Assembly: GCF_000004195.4 (NCBI RefSeq)
Contig: NC_030678.2
Span: forward strand, 132,461,104 to 132,525,103
Source: Xenopus tropicalis
Lineage: Eukaryota; Chordata; Amphibia; Anura; Pipidae
DNA: 64,000 nt
Direction of reading: 5' to 3'
Shown here: piece after piece, positions 37,590 through 49,775 of the stretch
Layout: every line of letters starts with the position of its first letter
Numbering within the stretch: position 1 is the stretch's first letter
Notes under the pieces: generated by a model
Told to the model about the DNA's origin: nothing
Seen by the model: only the letters and a program-made list of their open reading frames with translations
Database searches by the model: none
Program-made: the position numbers and the translations under genes

Positions 37590-37683
37590 ATTATTTTCTT
37601 GGAGACAAGTTTTATTTCTGATGACCTACTTAGTTAAAATACAATTGATAATACATGTAAAATGTATTTTATAGCATTAGTAC
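37590..37683. repeat. Intron segment duplicated copy 2
   Basis: Second copy of 36959-37053 in the intron between exons 10 and 11. It ends where a TA-type MITE has been inserted. Confidence 0.93.
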
Positions 37684-37987
37684 AGGTATCGGACCACTTA
37701 TCCGGAAACCCATTATCCAGAAAGTTCTGAATTAGGAAAGGTCAACTCCCATAGACTCCATTTTAATCAAATAATTCACATTTTTAAAATTAATAAAACA
37801 GTACCTGGTACTTGATTACAACTAATATATAATTAATCCTTATTGGAGCCAGAACAATCCTACTGGATTTAATTACTGTTTAAATAATTTTTCAGTAGAC
37901 TAAAGGTAGGAGATCCAAATTACGGAAGGATCCCTTATCTAGAAAACCCCAGGTCCCAAGCATTCTGGATAACAGGTCCCATACCTG
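37683..37987 (+). mobile_element. TA-type MITE, complete copy in the intron between exons 10 and 11
   Basis: 305 bp, flanked by TA at 37681-37682 and 37988-37989, ends caggtatcgg and caggtatggg. It sits exactly at the end of a duplicated intron segment (37590-37683). Confidence 0.88.
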
Positions 37988-38053
37988 TACCTGATATTAA
38001 TCATTCAATAAAAATAATACTTTACTCTGTTGTTTCATGTAAATCACACCTAC

Positions 38054-38118
38054 CTATTCTCTCGGTAGAACACAAGCCAATTTTTATGTGAAAACTCTCT
38101 ACACATTTTGTAGTTGTC
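38054..38118 (-). CDS. vwa8: vwa8 exon 10 of window: short exon
   Basis: 65 nt, acceptor acttctag, donor gtaggt. It encodes DNYKMCREFSHKNWLVFYRE plus Asn and two bases of a Ser codon. Despite its size it is secure: the frame joins both neighbours and the KMCxEFSHKNWLVFY core is characteristic of VWA8. It is the shortest exon in the window. Confidence 0.93.
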
Positions 38119-38608
38119 CTAGAAGTAAACATACACAACTTAAACATATTATGAACTCTTTCCCATGCATATCCTACAAATGAATAAAGCCCAGCAAAGA
38201 TGCTCTGCATAGCTACTACTTTCCTTTGTCAGCTATCAAACATGCTACCAGCCTATGGGAATTTACACGCACAGCCAGTGGATGCCCCCTATTACTCCTT
38301 ACTCTACTACTTAGCCCTGTCCTGTGGCTTGGCCCTTATTCTGCTTTCACATTAATTTCTGGAGGGAAGAGGGAACTCCCTGCCTCTGTGCAGTTTATAG
38401 GTCCAAAGACCCTTATTATAAGCCCGTATTGTTCTCCCCTAAATTTATTTAATTTCAAATAGCTGGGAAGAAGATTTATACTCTAGTTTCATTTTATATA
38501 ACTAAACCCCAGTTTTGAAATAAAGGAATGCCTTTAAGGAATAGTGAAAATGCTAACTACTTAATATATATGATTAAGATGATTCAGTGCTTAACTAACG
38601 TGACTTAC

Positions 38609-38725
38609 CTGTGCCTCTTTACTTCCCCACCATGTTGATTTACGTGGAGGTTCTTGTTCTTCCCCTGAGAGTAAAATTCTTCGAAGTGCCCCGCTACTTG
38701 TATCCAACAAAAGGATCACATTACT
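38609..38725 (-). CDS. vwa8: vwa8 exon 9 of window: linker region
   Basis: 117 nt (39 codons, phase 0 at both ends), acceptor gtctaatag, donor gtaagt. It encodes SNVILLLDTSSGALRRILL, then a polar loop and STWWGSKEAQ. The strand ILLLDTSSGALRRI resembles a beta-propeller-like blade (inference). The intron between this exon and exon 8 (38726-39427) shows nothing recognisable. Confidence 0.94.
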
Positions 38726-39427
38726 CTATTAGACAAAACAAAGGCAAGATATGGTTTTACAATAAGAGGGCAAAGAGTACAAAATGGACAAAGCAGACTA
38801 TTTCTATTCAAGCCTGTGCAGTCATAATAACTTCTGGGAGAGAATCCCAAACCACATTTATTTATATTATATTTATTATAAATATTATTATATCCAATAT
38901 AATTTTGAGTACATGTTCCCATTCTAATATTTAAAAGTGGTTCTAAAGGCCTGGTCGTCTGTTGAAAGTGCACAAGTGGTATGCTGAGATTTTATTTAAA
39001 GAATTACCCTGAAAAATGTAGTCATTTCACAGTACCAACAAATTAGAAGGAAACCTTTTTTGCTGGTGGTTAGGCTTCTCTCACCATGCCTCATGTGCAG
39101 TGGTATCCATGTCTTATTCGAGCCAGATTCTGTCCTGATTGTTTGATACATCCTTTTTTAATGACTGAACATCAGTATCACTGACCACAGTATGAAAAAA
39201 TTACACATTTTAGACACTGTTACTGCACTCATGCAGAGGTACTATCAGGGCCACATGCCCTTTATTGAATAAGTCACATTTAATGCTGTACATTAAAAAT
39301 AGAATCTGTTATTCTGTATACATTTTTAACTGTTATAATGTATATTGGAGGGCTGCTTTTAACTAAATTTTTTCCTTATACAAAACACATCCAAACAAAA
39401 TAAAAAACATCTTTCTGGCTGACCCAC

Positions 39428-39627
39428 CTGTTCTTCATGCAGAATTACTTGCCCAGAAAGTGGATGCCCCATTGGTGCTATGGTCACAAACGGCTGCCAA
39501 ACACTACCAACCGTTCTTGGGAAAATATCATACAAATCCACAAAATATCCTTTATCCTCATTTACTCTGGTAAAGTATAAGGAAACTGGATTACAGGTGA
39601 CAACATAGAGTGAATTCTTCCCGTTCT
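39428..39627 (-). CDS. vwa8: vwa8 exon 8 of window: linker region
   Basis: 200 nt, acceptor ccccccttcag, donor gtgggt; two bases complete a Glu codon, then 66 codons end in phase 0. It encodes NSLYVVTCNPVSLYFTRV, then GYFVDLYDIFPRTVGSVW and QPFVTIAPMGHPLSGQVIL. The pattern of short beta strands is strongly conserved in VWA8. The intron between this exon and exon 7 (39628-40304) shows nothing recognisable. Confidence 0.95.
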
Positions 39628-40304
39628 CTGAAGGGGGGGAAAACATAATTTCAGATAATAATTAGCATAACTAATAAATTATAACTAATGTCAGTTTTGA
39701 ATACCTTCTTTCATTTTCCCAATTTTATTGAAGTCCATTTAACAAACTGTCCATAACTCTATAACAGCATATAACTCTTGGAAACAAGAGTGCATTATGT
39801 ATAAGGAAAGCCATAAAAATGCATCACATAATCAATCCACTTTAGAGCTCAGTTAGACATTCTGGCAGTTGATATTTATTGAGAGGGGAAGTACACAAGA
39901 TGTTTTAGGTTCTTATGATTCCTTCTGGGGTAAAATTATCTACCATGATTGAGGCAGCACTAATGCCTTACAGTGCTGGGGATCCCAGGTTGGATTCCAG
40001 CTGGGACACTACTAGCAAGGAGTTCTGTGTAATATGTTCTTCCTGTGCTTGCAAGCATTTTCTCCAGGTATGCCCACTTCCTTTCATACTCCGAAAACAT
40101 ACAGGTAACTAGCTCTTGATAAAAATGGCCATAGTTTGTGTTCTAATAATAACTGAACAGCGTAATTCAACATTTTCCAAAGGGGCCATTTATTTGACAC
40201 GTAAAGCATATGCTGTATACTTTGGCCTTTGTGTTAAAAATATAAACTAGACTGTTTCGGCGCTAAGATGCAAAGCCTGCTCACCTAACCCAGAGAGTTA
40301 TTAC

Positions 40305-40443
40305 CTTCAGCCATGGTGACATCACACACAATATTGACTTCATTTATAGGAAGTGTCCAGTGGGCAATTTCTTCTGTAAAACTTAATGAGCGTGCTTCAT
40401 GACGCTCCAGTGGATATCCCTGTATATTTAAGTACACTGGACC
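40305..40443 (-). CDS. vwa8: vwa8 exon 7 of window: linker region
   Basis: 139 nt, acceptor tttttag, donor gtaata; 46 codons plus one base. It encodes GPVYLNIQGYPLERHEARSL followed by SFTEEIAHWTLPINEVNIVC. The alternation of hydrophobic residues (NEVNIVCDVTMAE) suggests beta structure (inference). The 1.3-kb intron upstream of this exon (40444-41760) holds only a short hAT-type MITE. Confidence 0.94.
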
Positions 40444-41295
40444 CTAAAAATGAGGATAAATACAATCACTGCACACTGTAACACAGAAAACTACAACAAT
40501 CATAAGAGTCCACACCCCTGTGATTTAAAAAAAGACTTAAAAAGATTTCAAATGAGCTGATTTAATTTTGTTTATTAAAATGATTTTTTATATCAAAGAC
40601 ATATGGATAAGACACTGTGCAATAATGAATGTATTGTTGCTTAATACAACATTTACTTGACTGAGACATTAGTATCTTTGTTTCCACAGCATTTTCATAG
40701 CTTATGATGTTCAACCAGCTTTGCAAGAAAATAGTTTCACATAACAAAGTATATTTTTACAGCTTATAATTACAGCTCCCACTCACATGTACAGTGTATA
40801 ATTGCAAACATGAGTAGGAGGAGGGATCTTGGAAGGAAATAAAACTGTGATTTCATATTTCATTCTCAATTTATGTGAATTTAAAGCCAAACTCATGAAG
40901 AAAGGACCTAATAAAGATCAGGAACTCCAATTATACTTTACTTTGTAGTGCTGCTGGTACACAAGGGGAAACTTTGTTAAACTAAACAGAAGTTGGTCAT
41001 TCCTAAAGCGCTGACTACACACAGCTGTGTGCAACTAACTACTAACACTGGCAAAAAAGCTTTTCTGTATGACTACTGACTGGCAGATGCTATTCCATTC
41101 CTGTCAGCACATACAGATTATGAGGTGGATTAGAGCACATTGTGTTTTCTTGTGTGTTCAAGTGTTTTGATTTCCATGGCTTAACTGGTATCAGGGGTTA
41201 CCACTAAAATGCACCAATACAAATAAAAAGTGGTAGTGGGACACTAGGACCAAACAGCCCCCTAGCAGCCTCATAAATAGTGACTGTCTATGGCA

Positions 41296-41415
41296 CTGGG
41301 CCAGAACTAGGGGTAGGCAGAAGAGGCACCTGCCAAGGGGATGGGGGGGTGGGCGCTAGGCAGGTACTTTGCAACCAGGTTGCCTAAGGCACTCGGTCGG
41401 CTTGGCCCTCCCCTG
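41296..41415. mobile_element. Short hAT-type MITE (120 bp), same family as 33689
   Basis: Perfect 8-bp duplication ctatggca at 41288-41295 and 41416-41423. It starts ctgggccagaactagggg and ends cttggccctcccctg, an internally deleted version of the 307-bp copy. Confidence 0.88.
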
Positions 41416-41760
41416 CTATGGCATCTTACAGCAGAGTGCTAGTCGGGCCCCGACAAGCAGACTCCACAGACTGCTAGTCAGGGCCTGGTTGGAGTAGCAA
41501 CATTTGCATCACCATAATTAGTAGCAGGGAACATATCACTCCATGCACCAGAGCTCTAAAAGGAAGTCAAAAGCTTCCTTTATCATGTCTAGTTTAATGC
41601 ACAAAAAACTCTTCCTCAGTGTCTTAATTTTGAGACATGTTTTATATAGAATTGAAATTAAATGTTCAAAAGCAATGATACAAATTAGTTAAATTTGAAA
41701 AATGCACAGTATTGACACATGTGAGTTATAGCTACCAGCTGCAAAAAAACAAAACCAAAC

Positions 41761-41869
41761 CTTTATAGTAAGCTGATGCTTTTCTGTTGGACACAGAAGC
41801 TTACGGCGAACATTTCCAGACTGAGTAATGGTCCAGTGTCCAGTAAAACTGACCTCTGGCAGTGGAAGC
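41761..41869 (-). CDS. vwa8: vwa8 exon 6 of window: linker region, weak donor
   Basis: 109 nt, acceptor cccacag. One base completes Glu, then 36 codons read LPLPEVSFTGHWTITQSGNV and end KHQLTIK in phase 0. Similarity to VWA8 is clear (GxWTI, LLCPxE). The donor is AAG|gtttgg: it has GT but lacks the usual purine at +3 and the AG at +4/+5. No better donor is in frame nearby, so the boundary is kept. Confidence 0.92.
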
Positions 41870-44056
41870 CTGTGGGAAAAAATTAAGTGTAATTAATGTT
41901 TTTAAAACTGTTATTTTTTAATTAATTCACATGCTTTTTTAAATTTAAGTGATGATGTGTGGGCTTGAGTCAGTGCTCACCGAATCAGCCAGCACAGCCA
42001 CAGCACAATGCCTTTCAGGCAGCAATGCAACTCTTACCTCCAGGTTGAATATGACTTATACCTTCCACTAGGTGGTGCATTTTAGCATTACAGAAGAAAC
42101 TGGTTGATGGGTGTTTTAACCACTGCTGATTTTTCCTGACAGCAGCGCTGTCAACCACCAACCACAATGTGCTGCAACCTTTAGCCTAGTGGCACATAGT
42201 GTGTTTTCTTAACTGGTGCAAATATGGCAGTGGAGAAAACCCATTCTGCTTCCAATTGTACGGACAGACAAGACTTTCAACTGTAAGCACTCACACAGTA
42301 CAGTTTTCTCCACCAGTATATGTTATTGGGACAAGTGGTTATCTTGCTACCTGCCCATAATTCTAATGGCCCGTTGGAGCAGGATTGACATCACTCCAAC
42401 TTGCAGTGCAGAAGAATAAAAAGACTGAAGATTATCAGACTGCACACACAAGGCCACACAGGTCACAAGGTTTAAGGATCTTGGGAAAGTGAGACAATGG
42501 CTTGCCTTGTTAAATTTCACAGTTACATGTGTCTGCTTGTGAAGCACTATTAATTGAGTGCTTTGACAAAAAAAACACATTTTTTTCTATAACAATATAA
42601 GTAGATATAGCTTAAGTGACTTGCCCTAAGCAAGTGATGATCAGCAGGACTCCAAAAGTTATGTGATTTGGCCACTTAAACATTCATACATGAAGTATCT
42701 ATCACACATTGCATAATCCAAGATGAAGACTAGCAAAGATTAAGATAAAGAATACTTTAGCATTTTTCTAAATAAGTCAAAACCAATACATTTAATGTGT
42801 ATTTCATATATTTAGCTAATGCTGCTCATTATTTTTGACTTTTAAAAACAATCTGCTGTGAATTATTAAATGTTTCCCCCTTTGCAGTATTTGGAAATGT
42901 CAGGAAAAGATTGGTTTCTAATTATACATCTACTTTATGTAGAAAAATCTAGCTCAGCATGATAATACTCCCTCACCCACCTATATTATAAGCCTCTACC
43001 CACCTGGTATATTTTAACTATACCAGTTGTTGAAATCAGTTTGATACTGAACTGTAATTGCTGCAGTGTAGGCAGAACAATGTCATATAACGTTGTAGTG
43101 TATTAAGGCACTTTACCTAAACAAGAGTCTAGTACGGGGTTACTTTTCTAATTACAGAGCTATTATTATACCAACATCTACATTTAAACACAAAAATGAA
43201 AAAGCAGGAAGTGCAGAGGCAACCAAAAACTAGTTAAGAAGAAATGTTGAATTTGTGCATTAATAGATTTCTTTTATTTATCAGTATCAGTAAATATAAC
43301 AAACCACTGCAGAAAATGCAATCTTTATAGAATAGTTCATATGTTACAAAGGTACCTGGCATTACTAAAGAAACTAAAGAATGTGATTGGGCACATTTGG
43401 AAACAGAATGCAGTGAAAAACAGCCAAATCGTAAAGACAGTCTAAATGGTGATATCTAGCCAGCTTCTCTGATATAGAATGTAAAGATGTTGATTTGACT
43501 CTAAAGCAGTGTCTGCCAGCAACTGAAAAACACCTTAACATTATATTTATTGGAGGGTAGGAACAAAATAAACCTGTGGGTCTGGGTAAATGTGGAAGAG
43601 AAGTTTATGGCCTGGGTTCAGGTGCACCAGCATATTTGGATTCTGCTTTCTTGGTTTGTGATGTCCTTGAAGAATGGACAGCAAAGACGTTATTGTGAAT
43701 TTGCAACCTTAAAGTGAATCTGATTTTATAATTGGATTGTACCTTGGAATCAATAAATAGTACAGCAGTTTAATCATTATTAATCGTAGAACAATATATA
43801 ATTGTGGGTTCAGCGAGTTGTACTTTATGTGGCGTGAAGGCCTGCTTAAGTTGGTGCACCAAGTTTGAAATCGCCTTTTCACATTTGATCACAAAATTCG
43901 CGGAGAAGGTTTACTCCCAGACTATTCAGGTGATTCACGCCTCATAATGCACTTTTGCAGACAACAGCTGCAATCCTTTTTATCAGTCATTCTAAAAAGG
44001 TAACTAGTGTAGTGCTCTATACTTTCTCAACTGAGCATTAAGTATAGCATTGCTGT

Positions 44057-44084
44057 TTTTTTTATTATTATTATTATTATTATT
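44057..44084 (+). repeat. (TTA)n microsatellite
   Basis: About nine ttatta repeats after a T run. Confidence 0.9.
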
Positions 44085-44347
44085 TAACTAAAAATGGCAG
44101 TAAAACTATACCCCAAACAATGAAATCTAAAAATATATTATATAAAAGAGCTCATATAAGTAAACCATTTCATAAAAATATACTTATTGAGTAGTATGTG
44201 CCATTGGGGGAGTCTGAAAATGTATCAGTCTACAGTAATTTTTGAATTACTAGTATGGGATTTATTAATCCAGAATGCTTGGAACCTGGTGTTTTTTGGA
44301 TACTTAGCTTTCTTTAATTTGGAGCACCATAAATGTTAATCAATATA

Positions 44348-44424
44348 CAGTTAGGTCTATAAATATTTGGACAGAGACAACTTTTTTCCAATTTTTTTTT
44401 TTCCAATATTTATGGACCTAACAG
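44348..44424. mobile_element. 77-bp TA-flanked hairpin of Tc1-type ends
   Basis: The sequence cagttaggtctataaatatt, then a short A/T spacer, then the near inverse ending ggacctaacag, lies between TA at 44346-44347 and 44425-44426. It looks like two transposon ends with almost no interior. Confidence 0.7.
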
Positions 44425-44822
44425 TACATTATTATGGCTTAGATATCATCAAGTTTAAGGTACTGACTAATGCTTACAGCAGTGCCGGACCTAAGCTTCA
44501 AGGCGCAAAGGCAAGCACCCACCCCAAAATGCCCCTCCACATAGCACAAACACACAAAACATTAGTGCAGATTAGTCTTTAAGAAATAAGTAAGCCTAAA
44601 GTCACAAAGGTACCTGTAACTTTATTTAATAATATAATACAAATAAAATCTTACCAGAAATCAGTTAGTAAAGGTAAATCCCTATCAGAATTTTTCTCGG
44701 CTTTATCTAACCACACCTCCCATTTTTGTCACATAATAAAAATCAAGTAATATTGATTGCATCTTTTTGAGATTATGAAATTTTGAGTGATTTTGAAAAA
44801 CTGCCAGAAATCTCTACATATA

Positions 44823-45281
44823 GGGGCTGATTTACTTACCCACGAATGGGTCGAATGGAGTCCGATTGCGTTTTTTTCGTAATGATCGGTATTTTGCGAT
44901 TTTTTCGTATGTTTTGCGATTTTTTCGGATTCTTTACGAATTTTTCGTTACCAATACGATTTTTGCGTAAAAACGCGAGTTTTCCTATCCATTACGAAAG
45001 TTGCGTAAAAAGTTGCGCATTTTTCGTAGCGTTAAAACTTACGCGAAAAATGCGCAACTTTTCGCGTAAGTTTTAACGCTACGAAAAATGCGCAACTTTT
45101 TACGCAACTTTCGTAATGGATACGAAAAACTCGCGTTTTTACGCAAAAATCGTATTGGTAACGAAAAATTCGTAAAGAATCCGAAAAAATCGCAAAACAT
45201 ACGAAAAAGTCGCAAAATGTTCGTTTTCAAGTCGGAACTTTTCCAATTCGGGTCGGATTCGTGGGTTAGTAAATCAGCCCC
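44823..45281. mobile_element. Palindromic Harbinger-type MITE, copy 1 (459 bp)
   Basis: Almost the whole element is one inverted repeat centred near 45052, with arms of about 200 bp rich in 'ttttcgta', 'gcgtaaaaa' and 'aacgct'. Ends are ggggctgatttactta and, inverted, ggggctgatttactaa, flanked by ATA at 44820-44822 and 45282-45284. Reading frames here are by-products of the palindrome. Confidence 0.88.
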
Positions 45282-46409
45282 ATAGTATAATTTACACCTA
45301 CTGCATATTTTTCTTTAAAATTTCAGGAGCCTTATTTATGTGCACATTTCTGTTTATTTTTTAATGAAGGAAACAGCCATAAATGCTCTTATCTTCTAAT
45401 GAATGTCCTTCACTTAAACACTATTGCAAAATAGTTCCAGCCAGTAGACAAATTATTATGTAAACAATAATGAATTATTTAAAAATGTGAAATATTCAAC
45501 ATTAGATTGGTTTTGGCCTTCCAATACACTACAAAATCAAGTGAATGTTGTTTAGCCATGGTAAGTCCCCTGTTATACCAAGGATGAAAAGGATCAAAAA
45601 CTTTATACAACCCTACATCCATAACTAGCAAAGAGGTCAGTAGAGTTTTTTTAAACATCTCTTAAAGAGCCTACAAGACCTTCAGCTGGGCAGCACTGGT
45701 CTAACATTAACTAATTAATGATATTACAGTGAATAAATTAGTGATACTATTATTTAAAAAGAAAACAATTACTCAAATTACTCGAAAAATTACTCAAATT
45801 TGCATCAGTTTGTATCTGCAGCTGTAATTAGTGCAGGCAAGTAGATTTTTCTGCTGTGTTATGAGGCTGTAAATTGCTCTAACACATAAATCTCACTAAT
45901 GTTGCCTCAGGCTCCAGCAGCACCAGAATTTTCCCATGTAGTTAGTTAAAGAGACTACTGTTCCAAATTTACATTGTCATCTATAGGCCAGCACTGTAGA
46001 ATGCAAAAAGTCTCTTGTGTCTTTGCGTAGAGTTTTGATATGATTGCAGGCAGTTTTCATTGCACAGGTTGGCTTACACAATCAATAAAATACAATAGAA
46101 CAACAGGAATGTTTTATTCACTTTTGGTCAACTGTTCCAAGATAGATATCAAAGTACATATTCTGTAACTGATGTATTTTAAATACAAGAACGAAACAGC
46201 TTAATTTGAACAGAATAAACTAATTTATTAATATTAATACAGTTAAGTGTTTCTAAAATGTCATACAGTTAAGATTAAAATGTTAAAATAACTTCTTCCG
46301 ATTATAACCACTAACAAATAAATAGACTTAATATTAACAGCCACATTTAAGTTCCCAAATGAATAAATTGTAATATATGTAGAATGTTTAGGAAAACTGT
46401 TTTCCTTAC

Positions 46410-46561
46410 TCCTTAGCCAGCTGAATATTGGTGGGCTTTGCTCCAACTGGTATTCCATGCTTGTGTAAAGAGTTCATTAATATTTCCCGCATTTCTTGGT
46501 TGTAGGAATCAAAGTCAAAAACATTTCTAACTACATTTGCAAGTCCTTCATTTGGAAATTT
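46410..46561 (-). CDS. vwa8: vwa8 exon 5 of window: end of the AAA+ module
   Basis: 152 nt, acceptor cttttag, donor gtaagg; 50 codons plus two bases. It encodes KFPNEGLANVVRNVFDFDSY and, further on, HKHGIPVGAKPTNIQLAK. This matches the conserved segment between the ATPase lid and the linker region of VWA8. The donor falls within a Glu codon (GA|G). The large intron that follows in the transcript holds a palindromic MITE. Confidence 0.95.
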
Positions 46562-46999
46562 CTAAAAGAATAGAAAGGGTGGGGAAAAAATATTTTTTTA
46601 ATGGAACATTTAGTAATTAATTATCTATTATCTAACAAATTAGTATTAATTTCATGAGAAGTAACAGTGTGTTTTTCCTATTAGAGGTTCAGATGATGAA
46701 ATACAAAAAAACATTCAATCTGCCATCTGTTTCCCCCATAATCTCCCATCTGACCAAGCACATTGTACCATTCAGAAAAATACTCAATAGGGTAAAACAT
46801 TCACCTAGGGATTGTTTTTGTGCTGAAATTCATTCTATCATCATTTTAATACATAATCATAGGCCTGGCCATCTGACCACTCATCCTCATTGTTTCATTT
46901 CTTTAACTGAATTGTTGGGAAGTAGATATCAACATGCAAGGAATGTCAATGCAGTGATTTAAGGGGAAAGTCTTTGTTGTTTTAAAGTTATTCTGCTCT

Positions 47000-47755
47000 A
47001 CCTCAGACACTGACATATCTAAAGCAAGTAGTGCAGTTGGTTACTGCTGACCCTGCCAGTCTGATTCCATACTTGAAATTTAGTATCGTTAACAAAAATA
47101 GGAACAGTATTTTCTATAGTTAAAAAGCAAAAGATTAAGGGATGACCCCTGCGATACACCACCACCAACACTGACCTAATTAAAAAATGTTCAATTTACC
47201 ACCACTCTTTGTAATCTAGCCTTCAGCCAATTCTCTATCCAAGTACAAATATTATGTTCCAGGCCAATATTCCTCAATGTTATCATTAACTTTCTGTGTG
47301 TATGCTGTATTGAATGCTTTAGCAAAGTCCAAGTAAATGACATCCACTGCCATTCCAGAATCAAAATTCCTGCTCACCTCCTCATAAAAAGCAATTACAT
47401 TAGTCTGGCAAGATCTGCTACGCATAAAACCATGCTGGCACAAACTTATAGTATTGTGATTTGCAATGTATTCAGGTACACTATCCCTTATTACCCCTTC
47501 CAAAAGCTTTTCTACCACTGATGTCAGGCTAACAGGCCTATAGTTTTCAGGCTGAGCACAGGATCCCTTTTTGAAAAACAGAACCATGTTAGAAATTTGC
47601 CAGTCCCTCTGCACCATGCCAGACGCCACTGAATCCTGAAAAATTAAGTGAAGAGGTCTGGCAATCACAGAGCTAAGCTCGTTTAATACCTTGGGATGAA
47701 TCCTGTGTGAAAAGTCCTGGACCTTCACATCTAAGAATAAAGGGTTAAGCCACAA
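47000..47755 (-). pseudogene. CR1-type LINE reverse transcriptase fragment
   Basis: A 167-codon open stretch (47755-47252) carries reverse transcriptase motifs NYRPVSLTSVVEKLL, CQHGFMRSRSCQTN and VDVIYLDFAKAFNT. The last has Asn where the catalytic motif normally continues AFDT. Below 47252 other frames continue with a GVSQGS-like motif and a decayed FADD-like site (FVNDTKF). It is an inactive copy. Confidence 0.9.
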
Positions 47756-48170
47756 GGCTTATGCATGCCATTTTTATGTAACTATATTAGCGAAGCAAGT
47801 ATTTTAAATATAATTTGAAACAAATAGTTTACATTTCAGCAGTTTGCAGACTGTATAGTGTGCAAATTGTAGTATGCACTTTTAAATCTACAGAGACAAA
47901 AGACTAATATTCTCATTAATATACTGTAATTTGTTTGCAATTAGACAGCATCATTCACTACATTTATTTACACTCCAATACTTTTGTGTGCTATATGTAT
48001 CATTTACAGGTTAAGTATTTTGTTAAATAAAAAATGAATTCTTTTTTCTGTTGTTTTAGCAGTATGGTCAACAACACACCAACTGTGTGCAAGGAACTGC
48101 AAAGACATAATAGCTTTACTAGCCCAGTTTTTTATCTTTTTTGTGCTTTTGTGTGTGCAAGTGTGCATGC

Positions 48171-48413
48171 TAGGGATGCACCGAATCTGTATTCGGCCAG
48201 GATTCAGCCTTTTTCATTTCGGATTTGGAAGGATTAAATGTTGCCGTGTGAACACGGAAGTGGAAAATTTGTCATTGCGCGCTGCGACATTTAACCCTTC
48301 CAAATCCAAAATAGCGTATGCTAATTCGGATTCAGTTCAGTATTAGGCCGAATCCCTTACAATGGATTCAGGGGTTTAGCCGAATAAAAAAAACTAGGTT
48401 CGCTGCATCCCTA
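48171..48413. mobile_element. hAT-type MITE ('tagggatgcaccgaat' family)
   Basis: Ends tagggatgcaccgaat and, inverted, tagggatgcagcgaac. Flanks gtgcatgc and gtatatgc agree at 6 of 8 positions, an aged hAT duplication. Its right end is 63 bp from vwa8 exon 4. Confidence 0.78.
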
Positions 48414-48476
48414 GTATATGCAAATGCCAAGAGAACCACAGCACACCAAGGTAGACTCTTTTAGGGTATACATTAC

Positions 48477-48682
48477 CTGTAAATGTTTAACAATGTTGAC
48501 AACTTCTCTGGTTGAGTAAGGATATGTGATTATTCCTTGGTCTGCCATGCTTCTTAACTCTCCAAATGCAGCAACAAGTTTTTGCAGAACTGCATCAGGT
48601 ACATTGGGTCCATATTGTTTTAACATTGCAAGTTCAGACTGAGGCATTGGGTTGTCTACTGCATGGCAGCTGAATATATCAC
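48477..48682 (-). CDS. vwa8: vwa8 exon 4 of window: AAA+ lid with sensor 2 region
   Basis: 206 nt, acceptor tttttgcag, donor gtaatg. Two bases complete a Gly codon, then 68 codons end in phase 0. It encodes DIFSCHAVDNPMPQSELAML, a helical stretch (QKLVAAFGELRSMADQGI) and TYPYSTREVVNIVKHLQ. The STRE arginine sits where AAA+ lids carry sensor 2 (inference from position). A hAT-type MITE lies about 60 bp beyond the donor. Confidence 0.96.
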
Positions 48683-49775
48683 CTGCAAAAAGTAGAAAAC
48701 AGTTTCAGAATTTAATGTGATTGATATTAGTATATTGTATACAGTAGGTGTCAAGCTATCATGATACAAATAGATATATGGTTTTAGGATATACAGTATA
48801 TAAACACAAATCTGAAGGCATTAGTGTGTATAAAGTCTTACTGAAAACTCTTTGGAACAAACTCTAAAGTGAATTTCTAAAAATAGTGACATTGAATATT
48901 TCTTTAAACAGGGTCTTACTACTCAGTCACATTGTTTGCTGGGGGACTTTATTTTAATTGCATCACTGACTCAAAGTCATTAGACAGTGTAGGACTCATG
49001 TACAATGAGGAGCCTTGACGTGGCACGTGAGCTTACATATTTTGGCCAAAGTGTGGTACTAACACCTCATTTTTTGTAAAAATTATTTTTTAAGGCAAAC
49101 TAAGCGCTGGCAATCTTTCTTTCTCTTTATTTCTTTAAATATGGCTGTGAATATATATACAGGTCCTGAGAAGGTTCAGGGTTCCTCAGAAGAAACTGTA
49201 TACTTTTTTGTATTTGTGAACCTGCTTTAACATATTTAGTAAAAAGCTAGAATATATGAAACATAAAGGTCATAAGACAGCTGCAATTTCTCTGCAGTTG
49301 TGTCTCCTTTGGGCATGTACCACTGTCCTTTGTACACAACTGACATAATCTTAGAGCATTGCAAGAGGTCCATGGGTCCCACAAGAAAATTTAGTGCAAA
49401 TCCCTTTATCAATCCCTACAGTACATGTATTTCCAGAATGACCTTTAATTTCTTAATTGCACTGAATCTACCAGCCTGTATCCTTTATCCTCTTAATATG
49501 AGGCTGGAAATTGTCTCTATTACACAATATTTATGTTCTTTCATTTGTATTAAGAAATCTAATTATATTTGTCTACAAGCCCACTTAATTCCCAGGGTCC
49601 AGACGCAGCTGCAAACCCTTTTACTATATCTGCGATGTAAGCACAGTTTAAAGTAATGCCCAATACTTAAAAATAGAGAAGGAATTTGGTTTGTGAACAT
49701 AAAAAAAGATTAGGGCATTCATTTTAGTGATAAAGGCAAATGATGTCGCTATAAAAAACATGTAATTGCCATTAT

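Larger units (their letters stand above)
41870..46409 (-). other. vwa8 intron between exons 5 and 6
   Basis: About 4.5 kb. It contains a TTA microsatellite (44057-44084), a TA-type MITE fragment (about 44249-44345), a 77-bp Tc1-end hairpin (44348-44424) and a long palindromic MITE (44823-45281). 41870-44050 and 45290-46409 show nothing recognisable. Confidence 0.8.
46562..48476 (-). other. vwa8 intron between exons 4 and 5
   Basis: About 1.9 kb, largely a decayed CR1 LINE reverse transcriptase segment (about 47000-47755) and a hAT-type MITE (48171-48413). The rest shows nothing recognisable. Confidence 0.8.

Noticed and set aside
44846..45285. Plus- and minus-strand reading frames of similar sequence
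   Set aside because: Mirror images arising from a palindromic MITE; no protein family resemblance. The same applies near 53444-53653.
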